Positions 1 through 7,845 of a stretch of DNA of 21,003 nucleotides are shown here, piece after piece. The notes under the pieces were generated by a model. That model had not been told where the DNA came from and did not search any database. It saw only the letters and a program-made list of their open reading frames with translations. Both the position numbers and the translations under genes were made by a program. The stretch is taken from IMG/VR virus record IMGVR_UViG_3300035660_000097, positions 1-21,003 of that record; one strand, 5' to 3'. Each line of letters opens with the position of its first letter. Positions within the stretch are counted from its first letter, which is position 1. Source of the DNA: a virus.

Positions 1-1164
1 AATTGGCCCTACAAACACGTAATTTTGGCCTCATATGAGGCGGATTTCGCCGAGTCTTGGGGTAGAAAAGCACGTGATGTGTTGAGTTCTGTGGGCGAGG
101 AAGTCTTCGGAGTAACGGTTGACAACAGGCAAAGTGCTGCTAAATCCTGGGCGGTTACTCAGGGTGGAAGCATGAATACTGCTGGTGTTGGCGGTCCAAT
201 GACAGGAAAGGGCGCACATATCCTGGTAATTGATGACCCCGTAAAGAACTTCGAAGAAGCTATGTCCCCCACGGCTCGTAAGAGGGCCTGGGAATGGTGG
301 CAATCTGTGGCCTATACCCGTCTCGAACCTGGGGCAGCTGCGGTCATTATGATGACGCGTTGGCACGAAGACGATCTAGGTGGGAGAATCCTAGCCGAGT
401 CTGACGAGACGTGGGAAATTGTTGAGATGCCCGCGATTGCAGATACAGATCCTGATCCTATTGGGAGGGAAATTGGGCAGGCTTTATGCCCTCAGAGGTA
501 TACTGAAAAAGACTTTGAACGCATTCGCAACTCAGTGGGCAAGTACGTATGGCAATCCCTATACCAACAGAAACCGAGTGCATTTGAGGGCTCGATCATC
601 ATGCGTAAATGGTGGAGCTACTACGTACGCGAAACCCTCCCTAAGAGCTTTGATGAGCTTATTCAAAGCTGGGATATGACCTTTAAGGATACGAAGCAGT
701 CCGACTTTGTCGTAGGACAGGTTTGGGGGCGGCGTAAGGCAAACAGGTATCTACTGGATCAAGTTCGTGATCGTATGACCTTTACTCAGACACAGCGTGC
801 TGTGGAAGCCTTAACTAAAAAGTGGCCACTTGCCCGCAGGAAAATCGTTGAAGCCAAAGCGAATGGGCCAGCGGTCATTGATTCTCTAGCGAGCACCGTT
901 CCTGGTCTTATACCCTTTGATCCAAAGGATAGTAAAGAAGCCCGGGTCTTCGCCGTGACTCCCAACATAGAATCCGGTAATATATGGATACCACACACGA
1001 ACATCGCCACGTTCGACGTCCAGGAATTCGTCGATGAATGCGCACGTTTTCCTACGGGGATGCATGACGACCAGGTCGATGCAATGACGCAAGCTCTCCT
1101 ATACTGGGAAGAGAATAACATGAAGGCCACTGACCTGCTCTCAGTGTGGGAGGAGGACGAATGA
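1..1164 (+). CDS. terL: Terminase large subunit, 3' part (5' end outside window)
   Basis: ATPase-nuclease motor subunit that pumps phage DNA into the prohead through the portal and cuts it. The frame is open from base 1 (NWPYKHVILASYEADFAE), so the first usable start, TTG at 25, is internal and the N-terminus with Walker A lies upstream. 387 residues are visible. In fragment numbering, Walker B is ILVIDD at 74-79 and the coupling motif TRWHEDDLGG is at 119-128. The RuvC-like nuclease domain starts near SWDMTF (acidic D225), continues with VEAKANG at 283-289, and ends with the acidic cluster MHDDQVDAM near 356-360. This matches the Terminase_6 / Terminase_6C families. All motifs expected in this part are intact. 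The stop overlaps the portal start as ATGA. A small-subunit gene would be expected upstream. Confidence 0.97.
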   Translation, partial: NWPYKHVILASYEADFAESWGRKARDVLSSVGEEVFGVTVDNRQSAAKSWAVTQGGSMNTAGVGGPMTGKGAHILVIDDPVKNFEEAMSPTARKRAWEWWQSVAYTRLEPGAAAVIMMTRWHEDDLGGRILAESDETWEIVEMPAIADTDPDPIGREIGQALCPQRYTEKDFERIRNSVGKYVWQSLYQQKPSAFEGSIIMRKWWSYYVRETLPKSFDELIQSWDMTFKDTKQSDFVVGQVWGRRKANRYLLDQVRDRMTFTQTQRAVEALTKKWPLARRKIVEAKANGPAVIDSLASTVPGLIPFDPKDSKEARVFAVTPNIESGNIWIPHTNIATFDVQEFVDECARFPTGMHDDQVDAMTQALLYWEENNMKATDLLSVWEEDE

Positions 1165-2594
1165 AGGTTTCTGAGGGAGGTTTTCTCCATCGCCTCCTAA
1201 ATAGAGTTGACGTCTCAAAGGCATCTGGCATGCCAGCACAAGCTGCTCCCTATCTCTATAACGTAGAGAGCGTTGGGGACCAGGGGGTCGGGCCGGCTAC
1301 TGACACCGAGTCGTACCTTCAACAGTACGGGACCGCAGGATGGGTCTACATCTGTGGAAATCGCGTTGCAAAGAAGTGTGCGAGTACTGATTTCGCCCTC
1401 TTCACGACCGATTCCGAGGGGACAAAGCAGTATGTAAAACAGCACGTCTTGCTTGACGTCATGGCTCGACCCAACGACATGATGTCACAGATGCAGCTAC
1501 GCATGCTGTTGCACCTTCACATGGAGTTGGCTGGTGAGGCATTTTGGTACATTAACACAAACGTCGTGGGCGGCCCGGCCCAAATCTATCCACTGATTCC
1601 GTCCTTCATTAAGATTGTCCCTGGTGGCCCTAGAGGCCAAATGATCAAGGGGTATATCTATGACGTAATGGGTCAGATAGTTACCTTTAAGCCTGAAGAG
1701 ATTATCCACTTCTTCTATCCCAATCCCGATCCTGGAAACTTCTATCGTGGGGCGTCGCCCCTTTCGGCCTTGCGTTATACGCTTGCGGCTCATCAGAACG
1801 CTGAAATCTACAACTACCAGTTCTTCCGCAATAGTGCTCAGCCTGGTGGGTACCTCTCAACCGACCACTCGTTGGATCGTCAAGAAGTAAACCGTTTGCG
1901 GAGGATGTGGGAGCAGCAACAGCGCGGTCAGAACAACTGGCATAAGGTCGCTGTAGCCACTAACGGTCTCCGCTTCCAAGAAGTTGGGATCTCCCATAAG
2001 GATATGGACTTTGTCAATCAAATGGAGAACGCTCGTGAGACCATTCTGGCTGCTTTTGGTGTTCCCAAGTCACAGGTTGGTCTTGTTCAAGATGTCAACA
2101 AGGCTACCGCACAGTCTGATGAGTCAAACTTCGGAACCCAGACTATTGGTCCTGCACTCGCCAACATCGCGAGTACTCTAAATACGTTCCTAATGCCCCT
2201 ATACGGGGACAGCATCCAATGCGAGTTCTTGAACATCCTTCCACGGGACGAGGCTCTGCTCCTGGAGAAGCACAAGACCTATGTCACGACAGCCGTGATG
2301 ACGATCAACGACGTTCGCAGAGACCTAGGTCTCCCCACCGTGGCTTGGGGCGACGAGCCTATCATCCCTGTGAACTTTGTACCTCTGCAGGGGCATCCAC
2401 TTCTTGGTAACAATCCTAATACCGTGGATCCTTCTAAGTCACCTGCTCCTCCTGGAGTGAAAGATCAACCAATTTCAGATAAGCCTCCTGGTAACGGTAA
2501 TGGCAATCAGGATCCTGCAGCCAAGGCTTACATAGCGCAAGTAATCCAGGAAATCTATAAAGAAGCCAACCTGGCTAAGAGACTGGGGATGTGA
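1161..2594 (+). CDS. Portal protein (HK97/lambda-type Phage_portal family)
   Basis: Forms the dodecameric ring at one capsid vertex, through which DNA enters and to which the connector and tail attach. The protein has 477 residues, a normal length for the family. Recognisable family stretches are the AGWVYICGNRVAKK segment, the PNDMMSQMQLRMLLHLHMELAGEAFWYI helix region, EEIIHFFYPNPDP followed by YRGASPLSALRYTL, and the late ILAAFGVPKSQVG motif. The C-terminus is Pro/Gly/Asn-rich and probably disordered (about residues 405-455), before a short helix. I chose ATG 1161 over the in-frame GTG at 1146. The GGAGGA sequence just upstream is correctly spaced for 1161, and that ATG overlaps the terminase stop by ATGA. 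The 1146 start would place the ribosome site inside the coding region. Confidence 0.96.
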   Translation: MKVSEGGFLHRLLNRVDVSKASGMPAQAAPYLYNVESVGDQGVGPATDTESYLQQYGTAGWVYICGNRVAKKCASTDFALFTTDSEGTKQYVKQHVLLDVMARPNDMMSQMQLRMLLHLHMELAGEAFWYINTNVVGGPAQIYPLIPSFIKIVPGGPRGQMIKGYIYDVMGQIVTFKPEEIIHFFYPNPDPGNFYRGASPLSALRYTLAAHQNAEIYNYQFFRNSAQPGGYLSTDHSLDRQEVNRLRRMWEQQQRGQNNWHKVAVATNGLRFQEVGISHKDMDFVNQMENARETILAAFGVPKSQVGLVQDVNKATAQSDESNFGTQTIGPALANIASTLNTFLMPLYGDSIQCEFLNILPRDEALLLEKHKTYVTTAVMTINDVRRDLGLPTVAWGDEPIIPVNFVPLQGHPLLGNNPNTVDPSKSPAPPGVKDQPISDKPPGNGNGNQDPAAKAYIAQVIQEIYKEANLAKRLGM

Positions 2595-2596
2595 TC

Positions 2597-3526
2597 ATGG
2601 AAGAGGTGGTAAAGGATCAGCTAGGGTACAAGAACTACTATGCTGATTTCAAGGTCAAGGAGTTCGATGAGGACGCCAAGATCCTAACTTTTCGAGGCAC
2701 TACCGAGGATGTGGATCGTTCTGGTGACATTATGGTCGCTGATGGTGGAGACTTCGATAACTACTCCAAGAATCCCTTGTTCCTCTGGGCTCATGATCAT
2801 GCAGGGGTAACTCTCCCTATTGGTAAGGCTCTCGATGTTACTAAGATCTCCGGCGTTGGTGCCGACTTTAAGATCCAGTTCGATGCTAAGGACCCTTTTG
2901 CAATGGAGGTGTATCGCAAGTACAAGGAAGGGTACTTGCACGCTGTGAGTGTTGGTGCCATCGTCCATAAGGCAGAGAGGCGTCTGAATAACTCAGGCGA
3001 GCCTTCTTGGCCTCCGGCTTACAAGTACCTTGAGTGGGAACTCCTGGAGCTTTCAGGCGTTCCGATCCCTGACAACCCGCACGCCTTGCGAAATGCTTAC
3101 CGGAAGTTCTTGGACTATATGAGCTTCGCGACGCAAGGGCAAACTTCTGAAGAGGTTATGGATGAACTTCTTCAGTCAAGCAAGGCTAGGGAGGTGAGGC
3201 ACGAGGTGGAATGTGAAGAGTGTGTCAAGAAGGCTACGATCATCGAGGAACTTGAACTTAAGTTGGGCGCTTATGAAACGTCAAAAGATGAAGGTAAAGA
3301 CCCTCAAGAAGATTCGCCCCCCAAGGTCGAGAAATCCCAAGACGAAATCGGAGACGATGCAAAAGTCAGTCTTCGAGAAAGACTTTCGGAACTCGGACTG
3401 ACTGAGGAAGACGCTGTTGCTCTTTTAGCGTGGAAAGCTGATACTATAGAAGAAGATCCGACGGAGCAGATTGCCAAGTACATTGATGAGCATCTGCAGT
3501 ACCTGGCCGGCAAGGCCTGGAAATAA
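2597..3526 (+). CDS. Prohead maturation protease (HK97 gp4-like serine protease)
   Basis: Serine protease of the S78 / Caudovirus prohead protease family, which cleaves the capsid N-terminal segment and itself during head maturation. Seen here: the FRGTTEDVDRSGD strand region near the N-terminus, the catalytic His in WAHDH (about H66), the catalytic Ser in HAVSVGA (about S118), and the family motif ELLELSGVPIPDNPHA (about 149-163). The core ends near residue 180. A further ~130 residues are acidic and Lys-rich, with predicted helices (SLRERLSELGLTEEDAVALL near the end). This long tail may have a scaffold-like role, which is inference. ATG 2597 is preferred to GTG 2591 because the GGGG at 2585-2588 is about 8 bases from the ATG but only 2 from the GTG. 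It lies between portal and capsid genes, as usual. Confidence 0.92.
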   Translation: MEEVVKDQLGYKNYYADFKVKEFDEDAKILTFRGTTEDVDRSGDIMVADGGDFDNYSKNPLFLWAHDHAGVTLPIGKALDVTKISGVGADFKIQFDAKDPFAMEVYRKYKEGYLHAVSVGAIVHKAERRLNNSGEPSWPPAYKYLEWELLELSGVPIPDNPHALRNAYRKFLDYMSFATQGQTSEEVMDELLQSSKAREVRHEVECEECVKKATIIEELELKLGAYETSKDEGKDPQEDSPPKVEKSQDEIGDDAKVSLRERLSELGLTEEDAVALLAWKADTIEEDPTEQIAKYIDEHLQYLAGKAWK

Positions 3527-3540
3527 AGGTGAGGTGAGGG

Positions 3541-4878
3541 ATGGACGCTCTCGAGAAGGCCCTTGTTGCTCAGGGAATGACCGCCGATGAGGCGTTTGAG
3601 CAGCTGAAGAAGCTGGCTGAAGCGAAGAAGGCGGCTGAAGAGGGTGCCGATATTAAGTCCAGCAACCTTCGTAAGCTTGTGGACGAGATTGTGGACGACC
3701 AGATCGGCGCCCGCGCTAAGCTAGCCGCCAAGATCGATGCCCCACCGGACGAGCCTGTCACGGTGCCCCCACAATTGGTTGCTGACATGTGGCTTGCTGT
3801 AAAGGTTGCTGGTAAGCATCCTTCAGCCATGAGTGCTAAGGCTCTTGCAAAGGCTTATTACGATCAACGCGGTCTTGAGTATGATGAACGCGTGATCCAG
3901 AAGGCCCTTGATACGGCAGACACTTCGACTCTTGTTCCTGCCGTCCTGCAGCGTCAGCTGTACTCGGACATTGAGAAGCAGAAGGCGATGCTGTCGAACT
4001 TCCGTGTCATCGATATGCCGAACAACCCTTGGGAAATGCCGTATCAGGCCTCAAGCCTGACGATCTACGGCGTTGACGAGTCCACTACGGATTCGGCTTC
4101 GGCAGTTGCCGCGAGTGACCTGGGATTCAACAAGATCACATTCAACGCCAAGAAGCTTGGTGCTCGCGTATTCTGGAGCACCGAACTTGACGAGGACGCC
4201 CTGATCGCTGTCCTGCCGGTCATTCGTGAGGATCTCGTTCGTATTACTGGTGACGGTTGGGAGCGCTGCTTCCTCTTTGGTGATGAGACCACAGCCAATA
4301 CGAACATCAACTATGTGGGCACCGCTCCTACTACTACGGTTGCTGCCAAGGACTATTGGCTCCAGACCGACGGCGTGATCCACAGCTGCATCGTTTCCCA
4401 CACGGGTCAGGCTCTTGACATTGCTGGTGCCATGACCGAGACGAAGTTCCACCTTACTCGCCAGCTGCTTGGCAAGTATGGTACCAATCCGAACGATATC
4501 ATGTCTGTTGTACCGCGTGAACTTTGGTACGACATGCTGACCCTCACGAACGTTGTGACACCTGATAAGTATGGTCCGAATGCTACGATCTTGACCGGCG
4601 AGCTGAGCAAGCTGTTCGGCATTCCGATCGTTGTCTCGGATGGTATCCCCCTGTCTGCTGTTGACGGCAAGATCAACGACACTCCTGGCGACAACGTCAA
4701 GAAGTCGTTCATGATGATCAACCGTCCGTACGGCGTGATCATTGGTCGTCGTGGGGACATGAGGATCGCAATGGAGCAGGTCATCGATACCGATCAGACC
4801 AAGGCCGTTGTGTTCAGCCGCTATGACATCCAGTACCCCTTCTGGGGCGCTCTGGCTTATGGCTATGACATCACCTGA
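3541..4878 (+). CDS. Major capsid protein, HK97 fold, with N-terminal scaffold-like segment
   Basis: Builds the icosahedral head. The 445 residues fall in two parts. Residues 1 to ~120 are charged, helical and Ala/Lys/Glu-rich (KKLAEAKKAAEEGAD near 23-37), resembling the delta/scaffolding domain that the prohead protease removes in HK97. No separate scaffold gene is present in the window, which fits this reading. From ~125 the HK97-family core begins (TSTLVPAVLQRQLYSDI, then FRVIDMPNNPWEMPYQ). It includes the E-loop/P-domain region (ARVFWSTELDEDALIAVLPVIREDL) and the conserved late strand MMINRPYGVIIGRRGDMRI. Start: ATG 3541 after the purine-rich GGTGAGGTGAGG. The exact cleavage point cannot be read from sequence alone. 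A strong stem-loop lies directly after the stop. Confidence 0.95.
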   Translation: MDALEKALVAQGMTADEAFEQLKKLAEAKKAAEEGADIKSSNLRKLVDEIVDDQIGARAKLAAKIDAPPDEPVTVPPQLVADMWLAVKVAGKHPSAMSAKALAKAYYDQRGLEYDERVIQKALDTADTSTLVPAVLQRQLYSDIEKQKAMLSNFRVIDMPNNPWEMPYQASSLTIYGVDESTTDSASAVAASDLGFNKITFNAKKLGARVFWSTELDEDALIAVLPVIREDLVRITGDGWERCFLFGDETTANTNINYVGTAPTTTVAAKDYWLQTDGVIHSCIVSHTGQALDIAGAMTETKFHLTRQLLGKYGTNPNDIMSVVPRELWYDMLTLTNVVTPDKYGPNATILTGELSKLFGIPIVVSDGIPLSAVDGKINDTPGDNVKKSFMMINRPYGVIIGRRGDMRIAMEQVIDTDQTKAVVFSRYDIQYPFWGALAYGYDIT

Positions 4879-4889
4879 TCCTTGCATTT

Positions 4890-4917
4890 GGGGGAACGGC
4901 AATCAGGCCGTTCCCCC
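4890..4917 (+). terminator. Stem-loop after the major capsid gene (possible terminator or RNA-stability hairpin)
   Basis: An 11-bp perfect inverted repeat, GGGGGAACGGC / GCCGTTCCCCC, with the 6-base loop AATCAG, starts 11 bases after the capsid stop codon. It is not followed by a run of T (next bases are ACGTGCG), so it is not a textbook intrinsic terminator. It could act as a weak terminator/attenuator, a processing site, or a 3' stabiliser keeping capsid mRNA abundant relative to downstream genes. It lies in the longest intergenic gap of the window (60 bases). The structure is seen directly; the role is inferred. Confidence 0.55.
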
Positions 4918-4938
4918 ACGTGCGAATAGGAGGGGACT

Positions 4939-5868
4939 ATGACTGTCCTTTCGGATTTGACGGATGCAATTGATGGCATTCAAAGTCATCAGACCCAGAC
5001 GGGCAAGACTGCTATCCTGGATGCCATCGTTGCTTATATAGCCGCGTGTAAGGCCGGTACTGAAGGTCTGTTGGCGTCAGCGGCTGAGGTCAACCTTAAC
5101 ACCACTGCATCTCCGGGTGTAGCGACTACTAGTAAGACTGTGGTCCTTGGGGCCTATAAGAACCTCGATGAGTTCCATGTAGCAGCCTCTAAGTTGTATT
5201 TGGGTGCAGATGCTGGTACAGCTATGACGGCTACTGCGGCTGAGCTGAATAAGAAGGCTGGGGTTGTTGCCGGTACCGCTTCGGCTTCGAAGCCTGCGGT
5301 CCTTGGGCCAAGTTATAATCTTGACGTCTTCGGTCTTCCTGTTGGGGGGCTGTTGATTGGTCCTGCAGGGTTTGAAGTTGCAACGACTCCAACGGCCGCC
5401 GAGATCAACGTCCTTACAGGGGCCACTGCGAATGCTCGCGAGCTGGGCATCATGGATGGCGTTACTGATACCCCTGCGGAGTTGAATCTTGTAGACGACA
5501 AGCCTGCAGCTGTTAGCATCGTTCACGCTCAAGGTGCTGCGAACGCCGTTACCATTACGATCAACGTCCTTGATGCTGCTGGTGCAGCACTCGATACTCC
5601 GACCTTGGTTGACTTCTGGATAAGTGACTCCCCTGAAGGTGTCGGCATTGCTTTGGTACCTGCGGATTCAATCGCTGCTACTAAGGGTAGTGTCTTCCAT
5701 GTAGCTACTGCTGCTGAAGCGATCCGAGTTCAGACTGCGATCGATGGCATTGCTATCCTTACCCTTACGTCGGCCGCCAAGGGTAACTACTACTTGTGTA
5801 CATCTCTTCCCGGTATAGGAACCCCGCAAGTTCACTCGGGTAACCTTTCCTCAGCTAACTACGGATGA
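4939..5868 (+). CDS. Probable head fibre / capsid decoration protein, copy 1 (AAELN repeats)
   Basis: I recognise a type, not a precise family. Phage structural proteins next to capsid genes, and some fibres, carry repeated AAELN-LDG motifs. The 309 residues show a short helical N-terminus (1-40) and then repeat units with SAAEVNLN (~48), TAAELNKKAG (~99), TAAEINVLTG (~152) and PAELNLVDD (~179). The first two units share a longer ~50-residue pattern (VLGAYKNLD / VLGPSYNLDV, then KLYLG / GLLIG). Residues ~190-309 look like one beta-sandwich domain (ITINVLDAAGAALDTPTLVDFWISD). The next gene is a clear paralog. The ATG follows AGGAGGGG at 4928-4935. A position right after the capsid gene favours a head-surface role. 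A tail or baseplate fibre cannot be excluded. Confidence 0.6.
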   Translation: MTVLSDLTDAIDGIQSHQTQTGKTAILDAIVAYIAACKAGTEGLLASAAEVNLNTTASPGVATTSKTVVLGAYKNLDEFHVAASKLYLGADAGTAMTATAAELNKKAGVVAGTASASKPAVLGPSYNLDVFGLPVGGLLIGPAGFEVATTPTAAEINVLTGATANARELGIMDGVTDTPAELNLVDDKPAAVSIVHAQGAANAVTITINVLDAAGAALDTPTLVDFWISDSPEGVGIALVPADSIAATKGSVFHVATAAEAIRVQTAIDGIAILTLTSAAKGNYYLCTSLPGIGTPQVHSGNLSSANYG

Positions 5869-5886
5869 TAGAGAGGGGTTGAGAAT

Positions 5887-6807
5887 ATGACCGCACTTGC
5901 GAACCTGGAGACTGCTCTTGATCTCCTCGAGGATCAATCAGGTCCTGCTAAGAAAGCCATCCTCGATGCGATCGATGCCTATACGATCGCGCAGACTTTG
6001 GGCATCGGGGCCGTTACGGCTTCTGCGACCGAGATCAACTACAACGCTACGGCGGTTGCCGGTACTGCAAAGGCTTCTAAGACGGCTGTGCTCGGTGCCA
6101 ATAAGAACCTTGATGAGTTCCACACTGCCAAGTTGTATATCGGTGCCGCTGCTGGTACTGAGGTAACAGCTACTGCTGCCCAGTTGAATACGAATGCTGG
6201 CGTTACTGCTGGGGCGTCTTCTGCTAACAAGGCCGCGGTTCTTGGCGCTACCATGAACCTCGATGTTCTTGGCCTTCCTGTGGGAGGTCTGAAGATCGGT
6301 GTGGCAGGCGCTGAGACTCCCATCACTTGTTCTGCCGCAGAGCTCAACGTCCTTACGGGGATCGCTGCTACTCTGACCGCCGCAGAGCTGAGTAAGCTCG
6401 ATGGTGTTACGGCTATTGCCGCTGAGCTGAATCTGCTCGATGGTATCCCTGCTGTTGCCGTTATTACTCATGCAGGGGGTGCTGCAAACATTGTCAATGT
6501 TACCTTTACTGTCAACGATGCTGCTGGTGCTCCCGTCGCTAAGCCAACGTTCCTGGATATCTGGTTGAGCGACGCTGCAACGGGTCTTGCGATCACGGCT
6601 CATCCTGCTGACACACTCGCGGCAGTTGCAGGCTCCATTTGGCACGTCAACACCGCAGGTTGTGCCGTTCGTATGCAGACCACAGCTTCAGGTGTTGCCA
6701 CCCTGGCGATCACCGATACTCACAAGACCGCGTTCTATGTGTGTGCCGCCCTCGGATTTGACGGGTATGCTGACATTCATCTGCTCGCCGGTGGAGACTA
6801 CACCTGA
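5887..6807 (+). CDS. Probable head fibre / capsid decoration protein, copy 2 (paralog of preceding gene)
   Basis: This 306-residue protein matches the preceding gene along its full length with the same architecture. A helical N-terminus (LLEDQSGPAKKAILDAIDAY against a similar stretch in copy 1) leads to AAELN-type units: TEINYNATAVAG, TAAQLNTNAGV, SAAELNVLTG, TAAELSKLDGV and AAELNLLDGI. The C-terminal beta-domain follows (VNDAAGAPVAKPTFLDIWLSDA, then HVNTAGCAVRMQTTASGVATL). Copy 2 has the more regular late repeats. Copies 1 and 2 are moderately similar at protein level (about half identical by eye) and diverged at DNA level, so this is an old duplication rather than a recent repeat. The start is ATG 5887 with GAGAGGGG 8 bases upstream. 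The two proteins may form hetero-oligomers or alternative decorations; that is inference. Confidence 0.6.
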   Translation: MTALANLETALDLLEDQSGPAKKAILDAIDAYTIAQTLGIGAVTASATEINYNATAVAGTAKASKTAVLGANKNLDEFHTAKLYIGAAAGTEVTATAAQLNTNAGVTAGASSANKAAVLGATMNLDVLGLPVGGLKIGVAGAETPITCSAAELNVLTGIAATLTAAELSKLDGVTAIAAELNLLDGIPAVAVITHAGGAANIVNVTFTVNDAAGAPVAKPTFLDIWLSDAATGLAITAHPADTLAAVAGSIWHVNTAGCAVRMQTTASGVATLAITDTHKTAFYVCAALGFDGYADIHLLAGGDYT

Positions 6808-6824
6808 GATTGAGGAGGCTTTAC

Positions 6825-7067
6825 ATGCCTGTAGCTAAGTGGTACAAGATAGTTACAGAGCTGCGATACCCTGCGGATGCAGCTTCTCTTAAAGCGGCTT
6901 TGTCGGGTACTTGGGAGGGAGAGCTTAATTGGAAGACTGTCTACCCTGGAGACATTGTAAGTGATATTCCTCTAGAAGTGGTCGGGACTCTCTTGGACAC
7001 GAAGGATATTGAGCTTGTAAAGGCCTCAATTCCTTCTCCAGCGCCGAGTAAAGAGAAGGAGGGTTGA
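6825..7067 (+). CDS. Small unknown virion-region protein
   Basis: An 80-residue protein I do not recognise. It has a compact N-terminal part (KWYKIVTELRYPAD) and a middle strand-turn segment (WKTVYPGDIVSDIPLEVVGTLLDTKDIELV). It ends in a disordered Pro/Ser/Lys/Glu tail. The GDIV-IP-LLDTKDIE pattern, with a short valine-rich beta core followed by a charged tail, is common in small phage head-region proteins of unknown function. ATG 6825 is chosen because GAGGAGG (6812-6818) sits 6 bases upstream. The longer TTG 6810 start would overlap that ribosome site. It lies between the head-fibre-like pair and the tube-like pair and is surely co-transcribed with them. Confidence 0.75.
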   Translation: MPVAKWYKIVTELRYPADAASLKAALSGTWEGELNWKTVYPGDIVSDIPLEVVGTLLDTKDIELVKASIPSPAPSKEKEG

Positions 7068-7070
7068 TAA

Positions 7071-7835
7071 GTGACTCAATATAGTTCATCGAGCATCGGC
7101 TACCTTCTCATTGGTCAGTACGACTTAACCAATATCAGTAGCAAGCTCGAAGATAATATCGAGGCTCCTATTGAGGATACTACACCGTTCGGTGTAAGTA
7201 CGACTACGTATGGGAAGCCGGGCTTTAAGAAGTACGGCCTGAGTGGTCATGAGGGTTGGTACGACGACGCTACTAGTAGTATTAACGCCGCGATGATTGG
7301 TATGGCTTCGACCGAAGAAGTCTTCATGATGGCCTATCAGGGCAATACTGCAGGCAAGTACGCAATTTGTGCCGGTGGGGCAATTCGTGCTGGGTATAAG
7401 AGGGGCTTCGAGGTTGGGCAGTATCATAAGGCCTCATTTGATTTGAGTGTCTCGGGGACTCGTGATGAAGGTATCATTCTAGGTACACTAGTAGCTCGTT
7501 CTGGCGCGGGTAACACCGAAGGTGCCTACCTTGACCTGAACAGTTATGGGGGTTCAGGATCCCCTTCGGGAACTCTTGGATGTACCTTGTACGTCTGCGT
7601 GACATCTTACACTCCAGATACTTCTTCTGGTCTTATAATTACCTTTGAAGATAGCACCACTACTGGCACCTTTCTCAGCCAGTGCGCCACTGCCTCCATT
7701 ACAGCGATTGGTGGTTACAAGGTTGTCTCCGCCGATATGACTGTCAACAGGTATATTGCTCTTAAGTGGGCTTGGGGTGGTACTGTCGGAGCTGCAGCAG
7801 CAACCTTTACCGCTGCAATAGCGATCAATAGATAA
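7071..7835 (+). CDS. Probable major tail (tube) protein with C-terminal beta domain
   Basis: The 254 residues have two parts. Residues 1 to ~150 resemble phage tail-tube proteins: PIEDTTPFG near the start, GLSGHEGWYDDA, and a late strand pattern GYKRGFEVGQYHKASFDLSVSGT. Residues ~155-254 form a separate beta domain (YLDLNSYGGSGSPSGTLGCTLYV, VNRYIALKWAWGGTVGAAAATF) of the kind appended to many siphophage major tail proteins and thought to decorate the tube surface. The next gene is a shorter paralog without this extra domain. It starts at GTG 7071 with AGAAGGAGGG 7 bases upstream. The position is unusual, because the tube gene normally follows the tail terminator, and no tube candidate exists between 10193 and 10214. 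Assignment rests on recognition by eye. Confidence 0.62.
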   Translation: MTQYSSSSIGYLLIGQYDLTNISSKLEDNIEAPIEDTTPFGVSTTTYGKPGFKKYGLSGHEGWYDDATSSINAAMIGMASTEEVFMMAYQGNTAGKYAICAGGAIRAGYKRGFEVGQYHKASFDLSVSGTRDEGIILGTLVARSGAGNTEGAYLDLNSYGGSGSPSGTLGCTLYVCVTSYTPDTSSGLIITFEDSTTTGTFLSQCATASITAIGGYKVVSADMTVNRYIALKWAWGGTVGAAAATFTAAIAINR

Positions 7836-7845
7836 GGAGTGAACT

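Noticed and set aside
1146-1160. Earlier GTG start for the portal gene
   Set aside because: It would put the strong GGAGGA ribosome site inside the gene. ATG 1161 has correct spacing and an ATGA overlap.
4051-4902. 283-residue minus-strand open frame across the capsid gene
   Set aside because: It is a shadow of the capsid coding frame, has no recognisable motif, and its 5' end lies in the post-capsid hairpin.
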